Of a stretch of 64,000 nt of DNA, positions 14,842-26,867 are shown in pieces. The position numbers and the translations under genes are program-made. Position 1 is the stretch's first letter. The number at the start of each line of letters is the position of its first letter. Under the pieces are notes generated by a model that saw only the letters and a list, made by a program, of their open reading frames with translations, was not told the origin of the DNA and did no database searches. The stretch is from Gelatoporia subvermispora B (Eukaryota; Basidiomycota; Agaricomycetes; Polyporales; Gelatoporiaceae), in NCBI GenBank assembly GCA_000320605.2, contig KB445810.1, positions 377,722-441,721 of the forward strand, in the 5' to 3' direction.

Positions 14842-15003
14842 GGCGTGGAGAGCGACTTGGAGGGTGTCGTGAAGGACGAGCCGAGCCGCGGCGAGAGGCA
14901 ACGCGGCGGGGACAGCTCCGAATCAGGCGCCCGGTATGCGCGCTTACCAATGATCGAGAGCGGGGTTAGTTGTTGTCTGTTTGTTCGCAGTGGCTGCGCT
15001 CTC
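14842..15003. promoter_or_regulatory. Divergent promoter between SNF1 and the MFS transporter
   Basis: Only 162 bp separate the two outward-facing start codons, so core promoters and 5' leaders of both genes must overlap or sit inside each other's transcribed part. No clear TATA box is visible. Confidence 0.55.
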
Positions 15004-16663
15004 ATGGAGTCGACTGTGACCATCTCGGACGAGCTGCTGGGTCAGCGCGACGCCTATGCCCTTCACGCTCGACCAAGTGCCAGTCTCAGGTCCACACTCG
15101 ATGACACCGACGTTGCTGGTGCGCCGGAAGCCCCTGCGCGGCCGACTCGCACGTATCAGACACTCCTGCTCGCCGCTGGCTTCCTCATGGTATTTCATGT
15201 CATCGGCATCAACTCCATATATGGCCTCTTCCAGGTCTGTCTGTCATTTTGCTCGCGATCACGTTTGCGCAGGATGTCATCAAACTTCCGCAGGAGTTCT
15301 ACACCTCTCCAGACAGTAACATCAAGGCAGCCCAAGGACAAGACGCGCTCGTGTCCCTCGTCGGGACGATAGGAAGAGGCCTGACTTGGAGTGGAAGCAT
15401 CTTTGTCAACCCGCTCATGGCAAAGTTTGACAACCTGATGATCATTACTCTCGTCGGCGCATTTGTCATGAGTATGGGTCTGTTCCTCGCCAGCTTCAGC
15501 ACGGAGGTGAGCCGCATCCGACTTGTCATAGCGGCACCTGTCACCGTGATTGCATGCTCGTCCGTTCCCAGCTGTGGCACCTGTACCTCACCCAGGCACT
15601 TCTATACGGAATTGGCTCCAGTCTCTACTACTTCCCTATCATGTCTTTGACACCAGCGTATTTCAATCGGCGTCGAGGAGCCGCTATGGGAATAGTCCTT
15701 GCTGGAAGCGGAGTCGGAGGTCTAATCCTCTCTCCGGTAGTCCACGCTCTACTCAATAGTGTTGGTATCCGATGGGCCTTGCGGGTGCTCGCCGTCTGGA
15801 ATTTCATTCTTGGGATACCAGTTGCACTTGTGCTCAATAGAAAGCACACGTCTGGCAACCGAATAATGGGGAGCAACCGAGTTAGCATGGCCCTTGTCAA
15901 ACGAGGGACGTTCATATTGCAGGTGCGCCAAACCAAATAGTGAACTTGTCATACACCTTGTGAAGTGAGACAATGCCCAGTCCCTTGGCGCATTCCTGCA
16001 GGCAGCAGGCAACATGGTCCCGACTTACTTTTTGACCACGTATTCGGTATCCGTCTTGGGTTATTCCAGCGGTACTGGGAGTCTCTTACTTGCAGTCAAC
16101 ACGGCCGTCAATAGCCTAGCGCGGGTAGGTATGGGCGTTCTGGCTGACTACGCTGGGCGACAAAACACCATGGTTCTCAGCGTGAGCATGTTTCATTCAG
16201 ATGACGCAGCCGCATTGTCTTTATGAATGGGCGTTTACCTTCATAGGTGATTCTCTCTGGAGTATCCGTCCTTGCACTGTGGCTCAATGCCGACCGAGCC
16301 CGGTTCCTCACCTTCATCGTCTTCTACGGGATCCTCGCGGGAGGGTACAACGCTCTGTTGCCTACCACCATCACGGAGGTTTACGGTGTACAGAATTACT
16401 CCAGTGTGAACAGCTTCATCTATTTCATCCGTGGCCTTGGGGCCCTATTCGGCGCGCCTGTCGCCGGTGCTATCCTTGGCCACCATAAGCGCGGGACGAT
16501 TGCGAGCACGAAGGGCATGTTCTCTGGCGTTGTTTCGACAAAGATGCAATATAACGAGGTCGCGATATTCGATGGAGCGCTGTTACTGGCGTCCGGAATT
16601 TGCGTCGCATATGTTAGGTGGCTGGATGCTCGAGACAAGGGACGCTGGGCATGGAGAGCGTAG
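15004..16663 (+). CDS. MFS transporter, monocarboxylate-porter type (470 aa)
   Basis: Major facilitator of the fungal monocarboxylate/MCH family, predicted to move a small organic acid or vitamin-like solute across a membrane. Exons: 15004-15234, 15294-15506, 15572-15922, 15981-16181, 16247-16663. After a hydrophilic N-terminus, helix 1 reads LLLAAGFLMVFHVIGINSIY followed by GLFQEFYTS, a hallmark of this family. Further helices are visible at SSLYYFPIMSL, GSGVGGLILSPVV, YGILAGGYNALLP and GLGALFGAPVAGAILG, and a GRQNT loop lies between the halves. Length suits a 12-helix MFS protein. The substrate cannot be read from sequence. In yeast, Mch5 carries riboflavin, but I do not claim that here. 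The divergent position next to SNF1 makes carbon-source control possible but unproven. Confidence 0.9.
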
Positions 16664-17955
16664 CGACCAACTTCAATTCAAGCAAACTTGTTCTTAGATA
16701 CATGGAGAAGCAGAGAATGAGCACCGCTCTGCTAGACTGAGACCGGTGATGGCAAATCGCATAAGTTATGACCATTCCCGACGCGATGCGAAGTGTGAAT
16801 AGATGTTTGTCCCAGAACTACGAGCGACCTCAAAGAAAACGCCATGAAAGCAAGAAAGTCGCTCAACTCTACTGAGACGCCACGAGTCTGCGCCTGCGTG
16901 ATCCACCGAACCTCATGACGAGGCCCAGTGGCACAGGATTCAAACCGCGTCAATTTTCCACGACCGTAACAGACACAACGCATAGGAAAAAGTGCGAAGT
17001 GCCTTGACTGGGTACGTGGTATCAATCCAAAGTTGCACAGTCGGTCCTGTTGCTCTTGAGGACTGTCGCACTCCGCAGCAGAAACATGTCAAAAATCCTG
17101 CCTTGTTTGAAGAAATTGACCCAAGCGCGGTCATGACAAGACATCGTATGATATTGCAATACTGAAGCGGTCAGAAGTGTCACGACCCATAAAGTAGCCA
17201 GTTGTGTGGGATTCATGTCAAGAAACATGTCAAGAAGAGGCAGAGGGCGCTGGGAGGCGCTGAGATAGTTCCGAGTAAAAGCAGAGAGAGAACTGCACAG
17301 TTGCCACATGCATGTTCTCACGTGTTCTGTTTAGGCAAGTCTGAACACCACGCGCCATAATCTGCGCGCTTTGAATCAGATGGCGGCTCGAGAGATTCGA
17401 CCTGATTTTACCTCTCAACTTCCGGTCTTGTACTTCACATCCTCATGCTGTTATTGTCTGCACTGGCACCTGGACCTGTGCCTGGACATCTAAATATGCA
17501 CTTTCCGGAAACTTGCACGCTACCTGTGTCTACTTTTATACCTATGGGGTTCGCAAATCGCGACCACAGGTGTGGTTCCCTGGATTGCCTACCTATAGAA
17601 TCTCCGTAAGGCACTAGTGTCTCGTTCCCATCTGGAGCCATTCCTGCGCCGTTCATCTCACAAACATGGCTCTGCGATCACACTCCAACGCGTTCTAATG
17701 GCAGCGAGGGAATTATTAGGGCGGGGGACGTCTGAATGAGGCGATGGATCAACTTCCTGACCATGTGCACCGCCGGGAGTCTATCGGCAACGCGAACAAC
17801 GCATGAATGGTTCCATATGGCGACGTCTTTTCTGATGTGTGTCCCGCACACGTACTGGACGTCAGCGCCGCCTGCGCGGTACCCGTAGTCAGTATATATA
17901 CCCTTCGCTCGGTAGGGAATGCGGCGGACGTCTTGCGCGCTCCTCACGAGGGGTG
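16664..17955. other. Intergenic upstream of the sedolisin gene
   Basis: No coding region is supported in this 1.3 kb stretch. The only clear element is the TATA box reported separately. Confidence 0.5.
17893..17900 (+). promoter_or_regulatory. TATA box of the sedolisin gene
   Basis: TATATATA lies about 56 bp upstream of the start codon at 17956, a good core-promoter spacing for a secreted, probably inducible peptidase. Confidence 0.6.
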
Positions 17956-20469
17956 ATGTTCCTATCATCGTGGTTCGTATTGGCATTGGGCACGTTGGTG
18001 GGTGCGCTGCCGAAGCGGGAGTGCGTTCACACTGTCAAGGAGAGTGTCAACCCTCCCCGCGGATGGGCCAAGGTCCAGCCTGCGCCCGCTGATCATGTCA
18101 TCGAGCTTCGTATCGGCCTCCCGCAGCCCAACTTCGCCACGTTAGAGAAGCACCTGTACGAAGTCAGGTAAGTGGTGTATGCTATTGTAAGCTGGTGTCA
18201 GACGATTCACCCGACTGTCGGCGGACAATAGCGACCCATACCATGAACGATACGGAGCACACCTCTCCAAGGAGGAAGTCGATGCCCTCGTGGCTCCTCA
18301 TCCAGACAGCATCGATCTTGTGACGGAGTGGCTCATGTCTCATGGTATTTCTGAGGATTCCATGGGCCTTTCACCTGCACAAGATTGGGTGGTCATCAAA
18401 GTGCCTGTCGGCCTCGCTGAGAAGATGTTGAACACTGTAAGGGTGATCTATAGGAAGGCGGTTCGTTAATTCGATATCTTTTTAGGAATATCACGTTTGG
18501 AGTCACGAAGCTAGCAATTCGTCCCTCGTCCGCACCACTACGTACAGTCTCCCCGACTACCTCCACGAGCATATCGATCTCATTCAACCGACGACGCTTT
18601 TCTCCACTTGGCGCGGGATGAAGAGCACGATCCATAGCTCCCAACCCGCGAAACCTGACACAATGAGCAGCGCGCCTCCCATTAAGGTTCCTAGCGCGTC
18701 TGGCGGCGAAGTCGACGCCAGCTGCAATACTACCATTACGGTCTCGTGCCTGAAGCAGCTGTACAATGCTGTCGGATTCACACCTGCGGGAGGAAAGAAT
18801 GGGAACCAGATCGCCGTGACTGGATACCTGGAACAATTCGCGAACATTGCAGACCTCGAGCTTTTCTACGCAGATCAGGTCCCTGCAGCTGTCAACACAT
18901 CTTTCGAGGTCATCTCTGTCAATGGTCAGTGCGCCTGATACAAGTAGAAGGACTGCTTGATCGATTTCTTTTAGGTGGGGAGAATAACCAGACATTATCG
19001 GAGGCGGGCGACGAAGCCAACCTAGGTATACCGTACACAACAACGACGCTCAGTCAAGCTCATGCCCGCACGCAGATACGCAGTTCGCTTTCGGTATCAC
19101 GTTCCCGACCCCGGCGACGTTCTTCACTACAGCCGGAAGCCCTCCCTTCATCCCTGACATAGGCACTCCCACGGATACAAACGAGCCATATCTTCAGGTG
19201 AGTGTTTCGGGCAGCTGGGACGAGCTTGGGCTCAAAGTCTGCATGACAGTGGCTTGAGTTCATTCTAGACCAGAGAGACCCTCCTCAGACCATCTCCACG
19301 AGTTATGGAGATGATGAGCAGACTGGTCAGTGCACCTTGGTCATGTAGAGACAGTTTAACACACATTAACTGCCTACAGTTCCCCCAAGCTTTGCCACAC
19401 GCGTCTGCAACCTCTTCGCTCAGCTCGGTGCGTGCATATGACACTTTCTCATACCTGTCACCTGATCCGCGCACGGTCAGGTGCCCGCGGCGTCTCATTG
19501 ACCTTCAGTTCCGGCGACGGAGGGGTTGGTGATGGTGATCCGGATCCCGCCACTCAGGAATGCTTTACCAACGATGGCCGTAATGCCACGCGGTTTATCG
19601 CCGGGTTCCCCGCATCGTGTCCATTGTGAGTTCTCTGGCTGCGAGCTTCGATGACATACCAGTGCTGACACATACGTTACGTGGTTGTAATAGTGTGACA
19701 GCCGTCGGAGGGACTACATTTGTCCCCGAGGTTGCCATTTCCTTCTCGGGCGGAGGCTTTAGTGATCTGGTATGTTCGGCAACGTACCGTGGCTACTGAA
19801 TTGCATGCCTGATGGCCGAGGTACCTATAGTTCCCCCGCCCTTCTTACCAAGAGAAAGCGGTGACGGCCTTCCTTGACGAGCTCGCGCCTGGGACATATG
19901 AGGGTTTGTTCAATCCGTGCGTATCTCGTGCCTACCTTTGATAGAAGGTTTGTTGACGATCAATCTCAGGAACGGACGGGTGCGTTAAAGCCACCGATCA
20001 TGATCCAAGCGGGGTGGTGGAAACTGACACAATACAATTCTGCAGGCTTTCCCAGACGTCTCGGCGCAATCAAACAACTTCAGAATTTTCCTGGAAGGAG
20101 AACCGGTGCTGATCGGAGGAACGTCCGCATCGTCGCCGACTTTCGCAGGTTTCGTGTCTTTGCTCAACGACGCACGTTTGTCCAAAGGACTGCCCCCGCT
20201 CGGCTTCCTTAACCCCCTCATCTACGCAATTGGCGCAGAGGAACCGTCGGCCTTCAATGACATTACCGTTGGTAACAACCCGGGTTGCGGTACTCCCGGT
20301 TTCAATGTACGTGACTATGCCCACCTCTCGATCACATCATTCAAGGTCGTTATTCTTTGATCAGTCATCTGTGGGATGGGACGCTGTTACCGGCTTCGGA
20401 ACTCCTAATTTCGGCAAACTGAAGGAAGTTGTCTCTGTGAAGAACCCTCTCGGGCTGGTGCAATCGTGA
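17956..20469 (+). CDS. Secreted sedolisin / tripeptidyl peptidase, family S53 (611 aa)
   Basis: Acidic extracellular peptidase made as a pre-pro-enzyme, used by wood and litter fungi for nitrogen scavenging. Thirteen exons: 17956-18167, 18232-18436, 18486-18924, 18975-19025, 19076-19197, 19250-19325, 19381-19428, 19481-19625, 19694-19769, 19831-19916, 19970-19979, 20046-20306, 20365-20469. The signal peptide is [19 protein letters not shown]. The prodomain follows, with [13 protein letters not shown] and DWVVIKVPV. Catalytic residues are all visible: Glu299 and Asp303 in DEANLD, oxyanion Asp397 in SSGDGG, and Ser517 in [21 protein letters not shown] and [13 protein letters not shown], near the calcium site, are also family hallmarks. 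Exon 11 is only 10 nt. Several N-glycosylation sequons are present. Tripeptidyl versus endopeptidase activity cannot be decided. A TATA box lies at 17893. Confidence 0.94.
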
Positions 20470-20840
20470 CATGTATCAGATTTCCTCGTGTCAATTTGAG
20501 ATTCTACCCAGCCTAAGACCGTGTAGTGATACGTAGACATAACAGAAAGGTGTATATGAAGAATGGGATTATCCTGAGAAGGGTGGTCGCCGTGCACATA
20601 GAGCTACAATACAGAGGAGGACTACGAAAGCAGAAGAGAGGATAAGACAGGTGTGACTAGTATCTACATATATACGAGCATCGATGATAGGTGATAGATA
20701 CCATAAGTCTGAGCGGGAAAACCTAAGCCTCATAGTCCTCTCAACAGGCAGTCATATAATGAGATCCAGACGCACCTCGAAGCGAAACCGTCGTCTTCCA
20801 TGAAATTCTTTGAGCGGTAGCAAGATCTGCTGGACTATGT
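20470..20840. other. Convergent 3' region between sedolisin and F-box-like copy B
   Basis: No gene is seen. This AT-leaning 371 bp stretch presumably holds the 3' ends of both facing transcripts. Confidence 0.5.
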
Positions 20841-23108
20841 TCAGATCTTCGTCATGACAAAGGGCCCCTCTCTGGTGACAGTTTCGGCATTGTGTGACCA
20901 AGCGCGGACGGATCCCACTAGATTGGTACCGCCGATGATATATCCCCGAAAGATATGGACATTCCGCGCTCGTCCGCCATCTACTGGTGGATTGCGTTGA
21001 CGAACGATGGCAACAAGTCCATCCCAGGGACGCACACGACCATAATAAACGAAGTGTCCCCAAGCTTGACCATGTCTTGTCAGTGTCTTCAAAATATTAG
21101 TCAAGGCTTAGGTCTCGAAAATCGGGCACACACCTCGCCAGTCACGATGATATCTTGGATGCCACTGCAAACTGTATCCGTCAAACTATCGCCATTGCTA
21201 GAGTGACGAGATGAATTAGACTCCTCATCCGATTCATTCATCCGCATATGTGGTCTCAATTCGCTCTCGAGGACTTCATCGATATCCATGCCTGCCTCGA
21301 TCCCCTTGTTCATGTACTCGCGCACGTGCTCCATGTCGTTTTCCGTCCTCTGCGTAGGAATTTTTCTAGGGCTAGATGTCGAGGGAACATCTGACCGGTC
21401 GGATGACTTTGTTGAGGACGGTGTGACTGGTTCCGCGTGTATGCGTCGCGTGATTTCGTCTTCCTCAATGCGGCGCTTGTTGACACAAACAGTGCAGGTA
21501 CTCTCATTGTGAGAGTTTGAACGGCTTGCGACGAAAGTCTCGTACATGGAGGCAAAACCTGTGCTGGTGCTCTGCACCCGTACGGTGCCGTTGCTTTCAT
21601 GAAGAGCAACATCCGTCGGGAACCATGCATTACAGAGGCCGTCGTCATACGAGGTTTCGCTTCCGCCAGGTGGAATGGGAACCTCTGGACTGATGCAATG
21701 GTGCTCCCGCAGGCGCATGTAGATAGGCCAGTGCCCACGTGTTGCCGGTGCGACTGTTGCATATGTCTCTGGAAATGTCTCCGAATCGATGAAGTCCTGG
21801 AGGATCGGGATATCTGACTCCTAGGGGTCCATTAAGAAGTTTTAAATCTCGAGAGCGAAAGTACGTACTGTAGAGCGGCCTTTCCATAAGCCGCTGAGCG
21901 TGCCTGGAATATATACGGGACCGCTGTTGGTGGCAATCCGTGTGGGATCGATGCAACTGGTGAGGCGAGACCACTCGTTATCCCAAAGTGAGCTACTTGA
22001 CTTGAGGTCCGTGCGCCATATACCATCGTCTTCAAGCACGCCTTCTTCAGATGTGAGACGGGACCGCCAATCCCAACTACTTCGGTCATACAAAGTCATC
22101 GCCCAGTTAGCGTTCAACTCTGCAATGTCTGCTTGAGTAGGGTCCACGTCTTGACTTCCACGTGCAAGGGCTTCTTCACGGTCTCGAGGCCATGTTGGCA
22201 GAGCCTCCCAAGGAGTTCGCTGAGTCAAGGTGAGAAACAGAAGTCGAGCTCCGAGGGAAAGAAGAGGCGCGGAGATATCGATTTCTAATCCATAGTGAAT
22301 TATACGCTCGCGCACAGCCTCTGGATGACGATAAATTGGCCAGAATCCATGGGGCGTTACGAGGGCGGTAGGCGACGCGGAAGCAAATATGGTAGGTATG
22401 GGGAAGTCGAAGTGGATGTCTGGTGCATGAAAGAATGGATATCGGACAATGCATATGATATATGGTAGAATTAGTCGTCTCATTTCGTCATCTTGCTGCG
22501 ACGTCATCGCCATAATTCGACCTACTATAACTGAATTGATGTGACTAGAAGCATAGACAACACAGCGCACCTGTGTCCAACGTCATCCAATATACCCAGA
22601 GGGCTAAGGCATTGGCGGTAGTCTCTGGTGGCCACCCACTGTAATGCTCCCTGTCCATCCATAGCCGAGACCGTAGATAACGATCGACTAGTCTGTCCAC
22701 TTCAGCATACTCAAGCAATTGTACGGCATTTTTGCCGTCATTCTCGAGTAACATAAGGTACGCCGTCCATAGATCATCCTGCAAGTGCTGTGATAATACG
22801 TCGCCTCTCCTGATGCGCTTGAGGGAGATACAGTTCTTGCGCAGCTGCGCAGCTAGATTAGATGAATGTGCTGCGTGCCCTCCGATCCGGCGGTTAGAGG
22901 CACGTCGATCGAACTTGAGTGCGAATATCTGAGCGTAAAGCCCAGGGTTTCGATCCATGTTCAAAGCGCTATGAATATCTTTGCATACGCGCAAGAATGA
23001 TGCGAGATGAGTAGGAGGTCCTAGCGGGTCGACAAGAGCAAGCTCAAGTGCGATCTGAGTGAGGATATCGTCGGGAACATAACAAGAACGAGAACATTGC
23101 AAAGGCAT
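20841..23108 (-). CDS. F-box-like protein, copy B (707 aa)
   Basis: Paralogue of the gene at 1989-4237, in the opposite orientation. Exons, 5' to 3': 23108-22571, 22521-21869, 21820-21134, 21086-20841. Exon 1 (538 nt) and exon 4 (246 nt) have exactly the lengths of copy A, and all three introns sit in the same place and phase. Shared blocks include ALELALVDPLGPP, the YILP/YIVR patch with FFHAPDIHFDFP, YIPGTLSGLWKGR, SYDDGLCNAWFP, GIQDIIVTGE and WGHFVYYGRVRPWDGL. The F-box-like segment is at about residues 10-50, and exon 3 encodes a longer acidic, Ser/Asp-rich linker than copy A. Third codon positions are much more AT-rich than in copy A. The frame is intact, so it is probably functional. The target is unknown. 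The last intron uses an unusual TTTTGAAG acceptor. Confidence 0.84.
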
Positions 23109-26100
23109 CCCAGGTCGTCAAGGGTTGGAGAAACAACAGTGTGCGTGCCATTTTTCGAAGCGAAGTCGGTTTTTATGGGGGCTCTTGGACGAACAGCGCT
23201 CGTTGCGAATGCGCAAAGAAGGAGTACTGGATACATGAGTAGTAGCCTGCGCGCCGTGTTGGACGCGTGACGCGACGGGACGTTGATTTGATCGGTGTTT
23301 TGCTCTGAGTTCGCTGATTCGGTAAAGTTCTCCCTTCTCATTGGCTTTCACACAGCGTGCCTTCACACAATGTCTCTTGCCTCATGTATGTCACCCAGGC
23401 TCATGATATCACTCGCAACAATCGCGGGAGGGGTTCTTCGGGCTTCCAGTTACGGTCTCTCAGCGGCTCGCTTTTCTTCACGATTCATCACGTGTAATCG
23501 CTCATCGCAATAGCCCGCTCACTGCTGCTTGTTCTCGAGCGTTCCTGTCCAACTCAAACTCACATTGAGCATGTGCCAAGCCGCTCCTGATCCCCATAGT
23601 TCACCAAGTGCTGGGTGCCACAGTGCTATTCCGAATTGATTTCGATATTCGCCTAGTTATGGCTTACCTTGACAATTGTCGTGCTTTCTCGCGCTGTGAG
23701 ACCCGCTTCCGAGGATATATGTTCCTCCGTTCCGCAATCGGGTCCGTCATGTTACGTGCGTCGATCTTAGCTACCAATGAACTGCTGTGTTCCTGTTACC
23801 ACCGGTCCCCTTATGCGCTGCACTGCATCTTCGCATGGCTTACAACATACCCTGAACGCACTATGCTTATCCCCACGACCCACTTGCGGCCGGCGTCTCC
23901 AGCCTACAGGAGGACAATCAAATAGAATTGCTTCTATGTTGCCGGTGCTGCCCCTGAGTAGGTACGTCACTGAATGCAACCTATGGGGTATTGTGCGGTA
24001 GCACGGCACGGGAGATATCCCTGCTCCCGATGCGATGGCGAAAATCTATGAGCGCCTGCACTATGCCGCGCACTTGCGTCGTGGCAGCCCTTAATTTCAG
24101 CGTACATTGTATTCTTTAAAGCCTTTTGTATCCAATCATGTCTCTGGTATTGAAGTAAGTCTCGCTGGTGACTGACGTCGTGACTCTTACAAGACGTAAA
24201 TCCGTCATCTCGTGCGCAGGTCCCACTGCCGCGGGTGCAGCTTGTCCCCGTTGTGCACGATGTTTACCTGCACTGATATCCTAACGGCTGGGTAGGACTG
24301 CGCGTCCTAGAGGGTACTGCGCTATGATGCGGTCCTCGCAATATCCATAACCATGGCGCAGCATCCAGCGGTACTTCCACTGGCCGTGCCATTGACTACC
24401 GGGGGATATGGATAGGCCCCGAAAATGCGCCAGTTGCTCAGTATGCATCGGGAATGGATACACATCAGGCATATGTGGACTAATTTTCTTTAGGTCACAA
24501 TGTGCCCAGTTGCCCTGATGTAGTCGCCACAATGCCACACAATAGGAGAATACAGGCACATCACAGTTGAGACGATGCACAACGCTCGTCCTATGTGAAC
24601 TTCAGATGTCACATATAACCACTGCACGTCGTGTTCGTGGACATATGTGAATATAGTGGCGATTCGATATGTTTTACTAGGGATAGTCATAGCAATTAGA
24701 TGGATCTCCAAAGAACGGATCGCCCAGGAATGTGATACGTGTGATTATGACCAACACAAGCGAATGTGCCCCTCACAGTAAATGTCAGACGCTTGTGTTG
24801 GTGTCCTGTCCTCAAAATCAGTAGGAACGTTTTCGCAATGTGTGGAAAGCATAGCCGAGAGAGTATATCGTCGATTCAGACGCGTTCGTTCTTGTTCGAG
24901 TACAGTAGTGAGTGTCAATGTAGGGGGATGGGGTCCATGCATGTCATATTTTGACCGGCTCGCGGGTCCCGCCTCTAAGATGGGGATGAAATCAATGTAG
25001 AAGCCATGGAGGAATCAGGCTTTACGTTCTTCGCAACTCAGCATGCCCTTGTTGGTAGGCGGATTATATCTTTTAGCGTACGCGACTTAATTCCCTATTG
25101 GCACATCACCTAGTGATACAGTAATTTTTTGGGAATCAATATATGATGGTCTTGTGATAGCCTGATAGCGGTCTCTCCTTGTTTCGTTAGACAACCACAA
25201 CTTCGCGAAAGTGTTTTATTCCCCCGACCTTGTGGAGCGCACAGAAGGGCCGACACCGGACCAACACCGAAGCATGCTATCGGGCTCGACAAATTGGAAC
25301 TAGCGCTTGCGCGCAATTTACAGCGTTTCTGTAGTAATTTCCTTGTCAATGCTGGAACAACGCTACCAGACTCGCAAACATGTGCGCAAAATGGATGTAT
25401 ATCCGGTAATATCGTACATAGAACGTTCTTCGGGCATTACGTATCCATTGTATGAGATATAGCTTTGCTGTGGACTGATAAATCGGTAGACGCCAGAGTT
25501 GAGTTGAAATACTTGCCCCTCTCTAGAATATGCCATATCCTATCCTACCCGCCATCGACGCAAAAGCGAAATAATAATCTCCGCTTTCAGATCCTGACAC
25601 AAAGCCTTTGCTTTGATTAACCGAAGTGGTGCACCGCAGACTTTCGTGACACAGAAACCCCCCATGTCCACGACTTGCTGGTCCGCATCTGAGCTTCTGT
25701 GCAGGCTCAATCCAGATCAGTCCAACGAGCGATTGGTGATAACCTGTACAAGGCATATCAAACCATGGATCAGGAATAGACCTCTGTAGTCAGCCGGAAC
25801 GGACTCATATCCAAGTTCGACGAGACCTTCATTAAGCCTGTCCACAATTCGAGTTCATCGGATCGGGATACTCCCTAGCTGTCTATTTGTGGTAGAATCC
25901 ACCATCACTGCGTGGCTGCAGTAATCATCGTACAATTGCACTCTTATAATACGAAGCAAGATAGACGTCAGCTGCATCACACTGCTGAACTCCTACTATA
26001 TACGTCATATATCGTCACGTTGCAGTTTGTCTCGGGGAATTTCCCTCGCATTCGTCAGTTTTCTTAGCTTCACGTACGAGGGGGCACGCCGGTGGCCAAG

Positions 26101-26867
26101 AATCTAACCAAGCGCCCTCATTAGCAGGTCTGCGGGCGCTGCCACTAGCACTCAATAGCGAAAAGTGCGAGGACGAGCGAGTGCCACAAGCAGCCATATT
26201 CGGCACGTGTATCACGAAAGGCAAATATGAGGTGAAGTACGGTATGCGAGTAAAAATTAGCGTCAATCCTCAGACGCTAGAGCAGTATGCAGGTCACCGT
26301 ATCCCGGGTAAGTGGTGGATAAACGAACCATTGATAGCGAACATCCAGTCGCAAACAACTCCAGGGAACCAAGAGGACTTGACATGTGGCATCCGTGCGT
26401 GGAGCTAGGCTCAACACTAAGCTATGTTTCATTCGCCGTGGCATGAGGGGTGTGCACGCCGGCCAGTTCACACCTACGCTGGTGCTTGATAGATATAATG
26501 ATGCGCCCATATCTGCCGGCGTGGCCACAGGCAGGCAGTCAAGCGCACAGAACAGCGCTGGATCGTTATACTCTCCTCTGCTATCCAAACAAATGAATAG
26601 GACGATCTATAAGCTCAGTATGGAGCGTGACGCACAAGAACTCGCGTGAGATATGTTTGCGAGTTTAGAGGACATCAATGAAGGAGCTGTGATCTGCAAA
26701 CTGTGATAACGTCAACCGTGCTGCGGCTGCTCGTGATACCGGCTACTATACAGGGAAATAACATATGTAATATGTGTACACGTTGAGTATCCAACCATGC
26801 AGAGATGCATCGGACAAGCAGCAGAGCAAAAGACAGCGCGTAATTAGCGTTCGAGAATTGCGTAATT
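23109..26867. other. Gene-poor stretch of 3.8 kb
   Basis: This is one of the longest spaces without a supported gene. Base composition is AT-richer than in flanking genes, open frames stay under about 105 codons and do not join across plausible introns, and no transposase, reverse transcriptase, long terminal repeat or tRNA could be recognised. It may be old decayed sequence or the regulatory space of the 3' end of raptor and the 5' side of F-box-like copy B. Confidence 0.5.

Noticed and set aside
14845..15003. N-terminal extension of the MFS transporter to an upstream ATG at 14845
   Set aside because: It would overlap the SNF1 start region and adds non-conserved polar residues; MESTVTISDELLG at 15004 is a better start.
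24140..24290. Tiny cysteine-containing spliced frame starting at ATG 24140
   Set aside because: Joining at GTAAGT...GCGCAG gives about 30 residues with four Cys, but the Cys spacing fits no metallothionein or pheromone pattern I know and nothing else supports a gene.
26181..26649. Two adjacent plus-strand open frames of 75 and 87 codons
   Set aside because: No domain and no plausible intron to join them.
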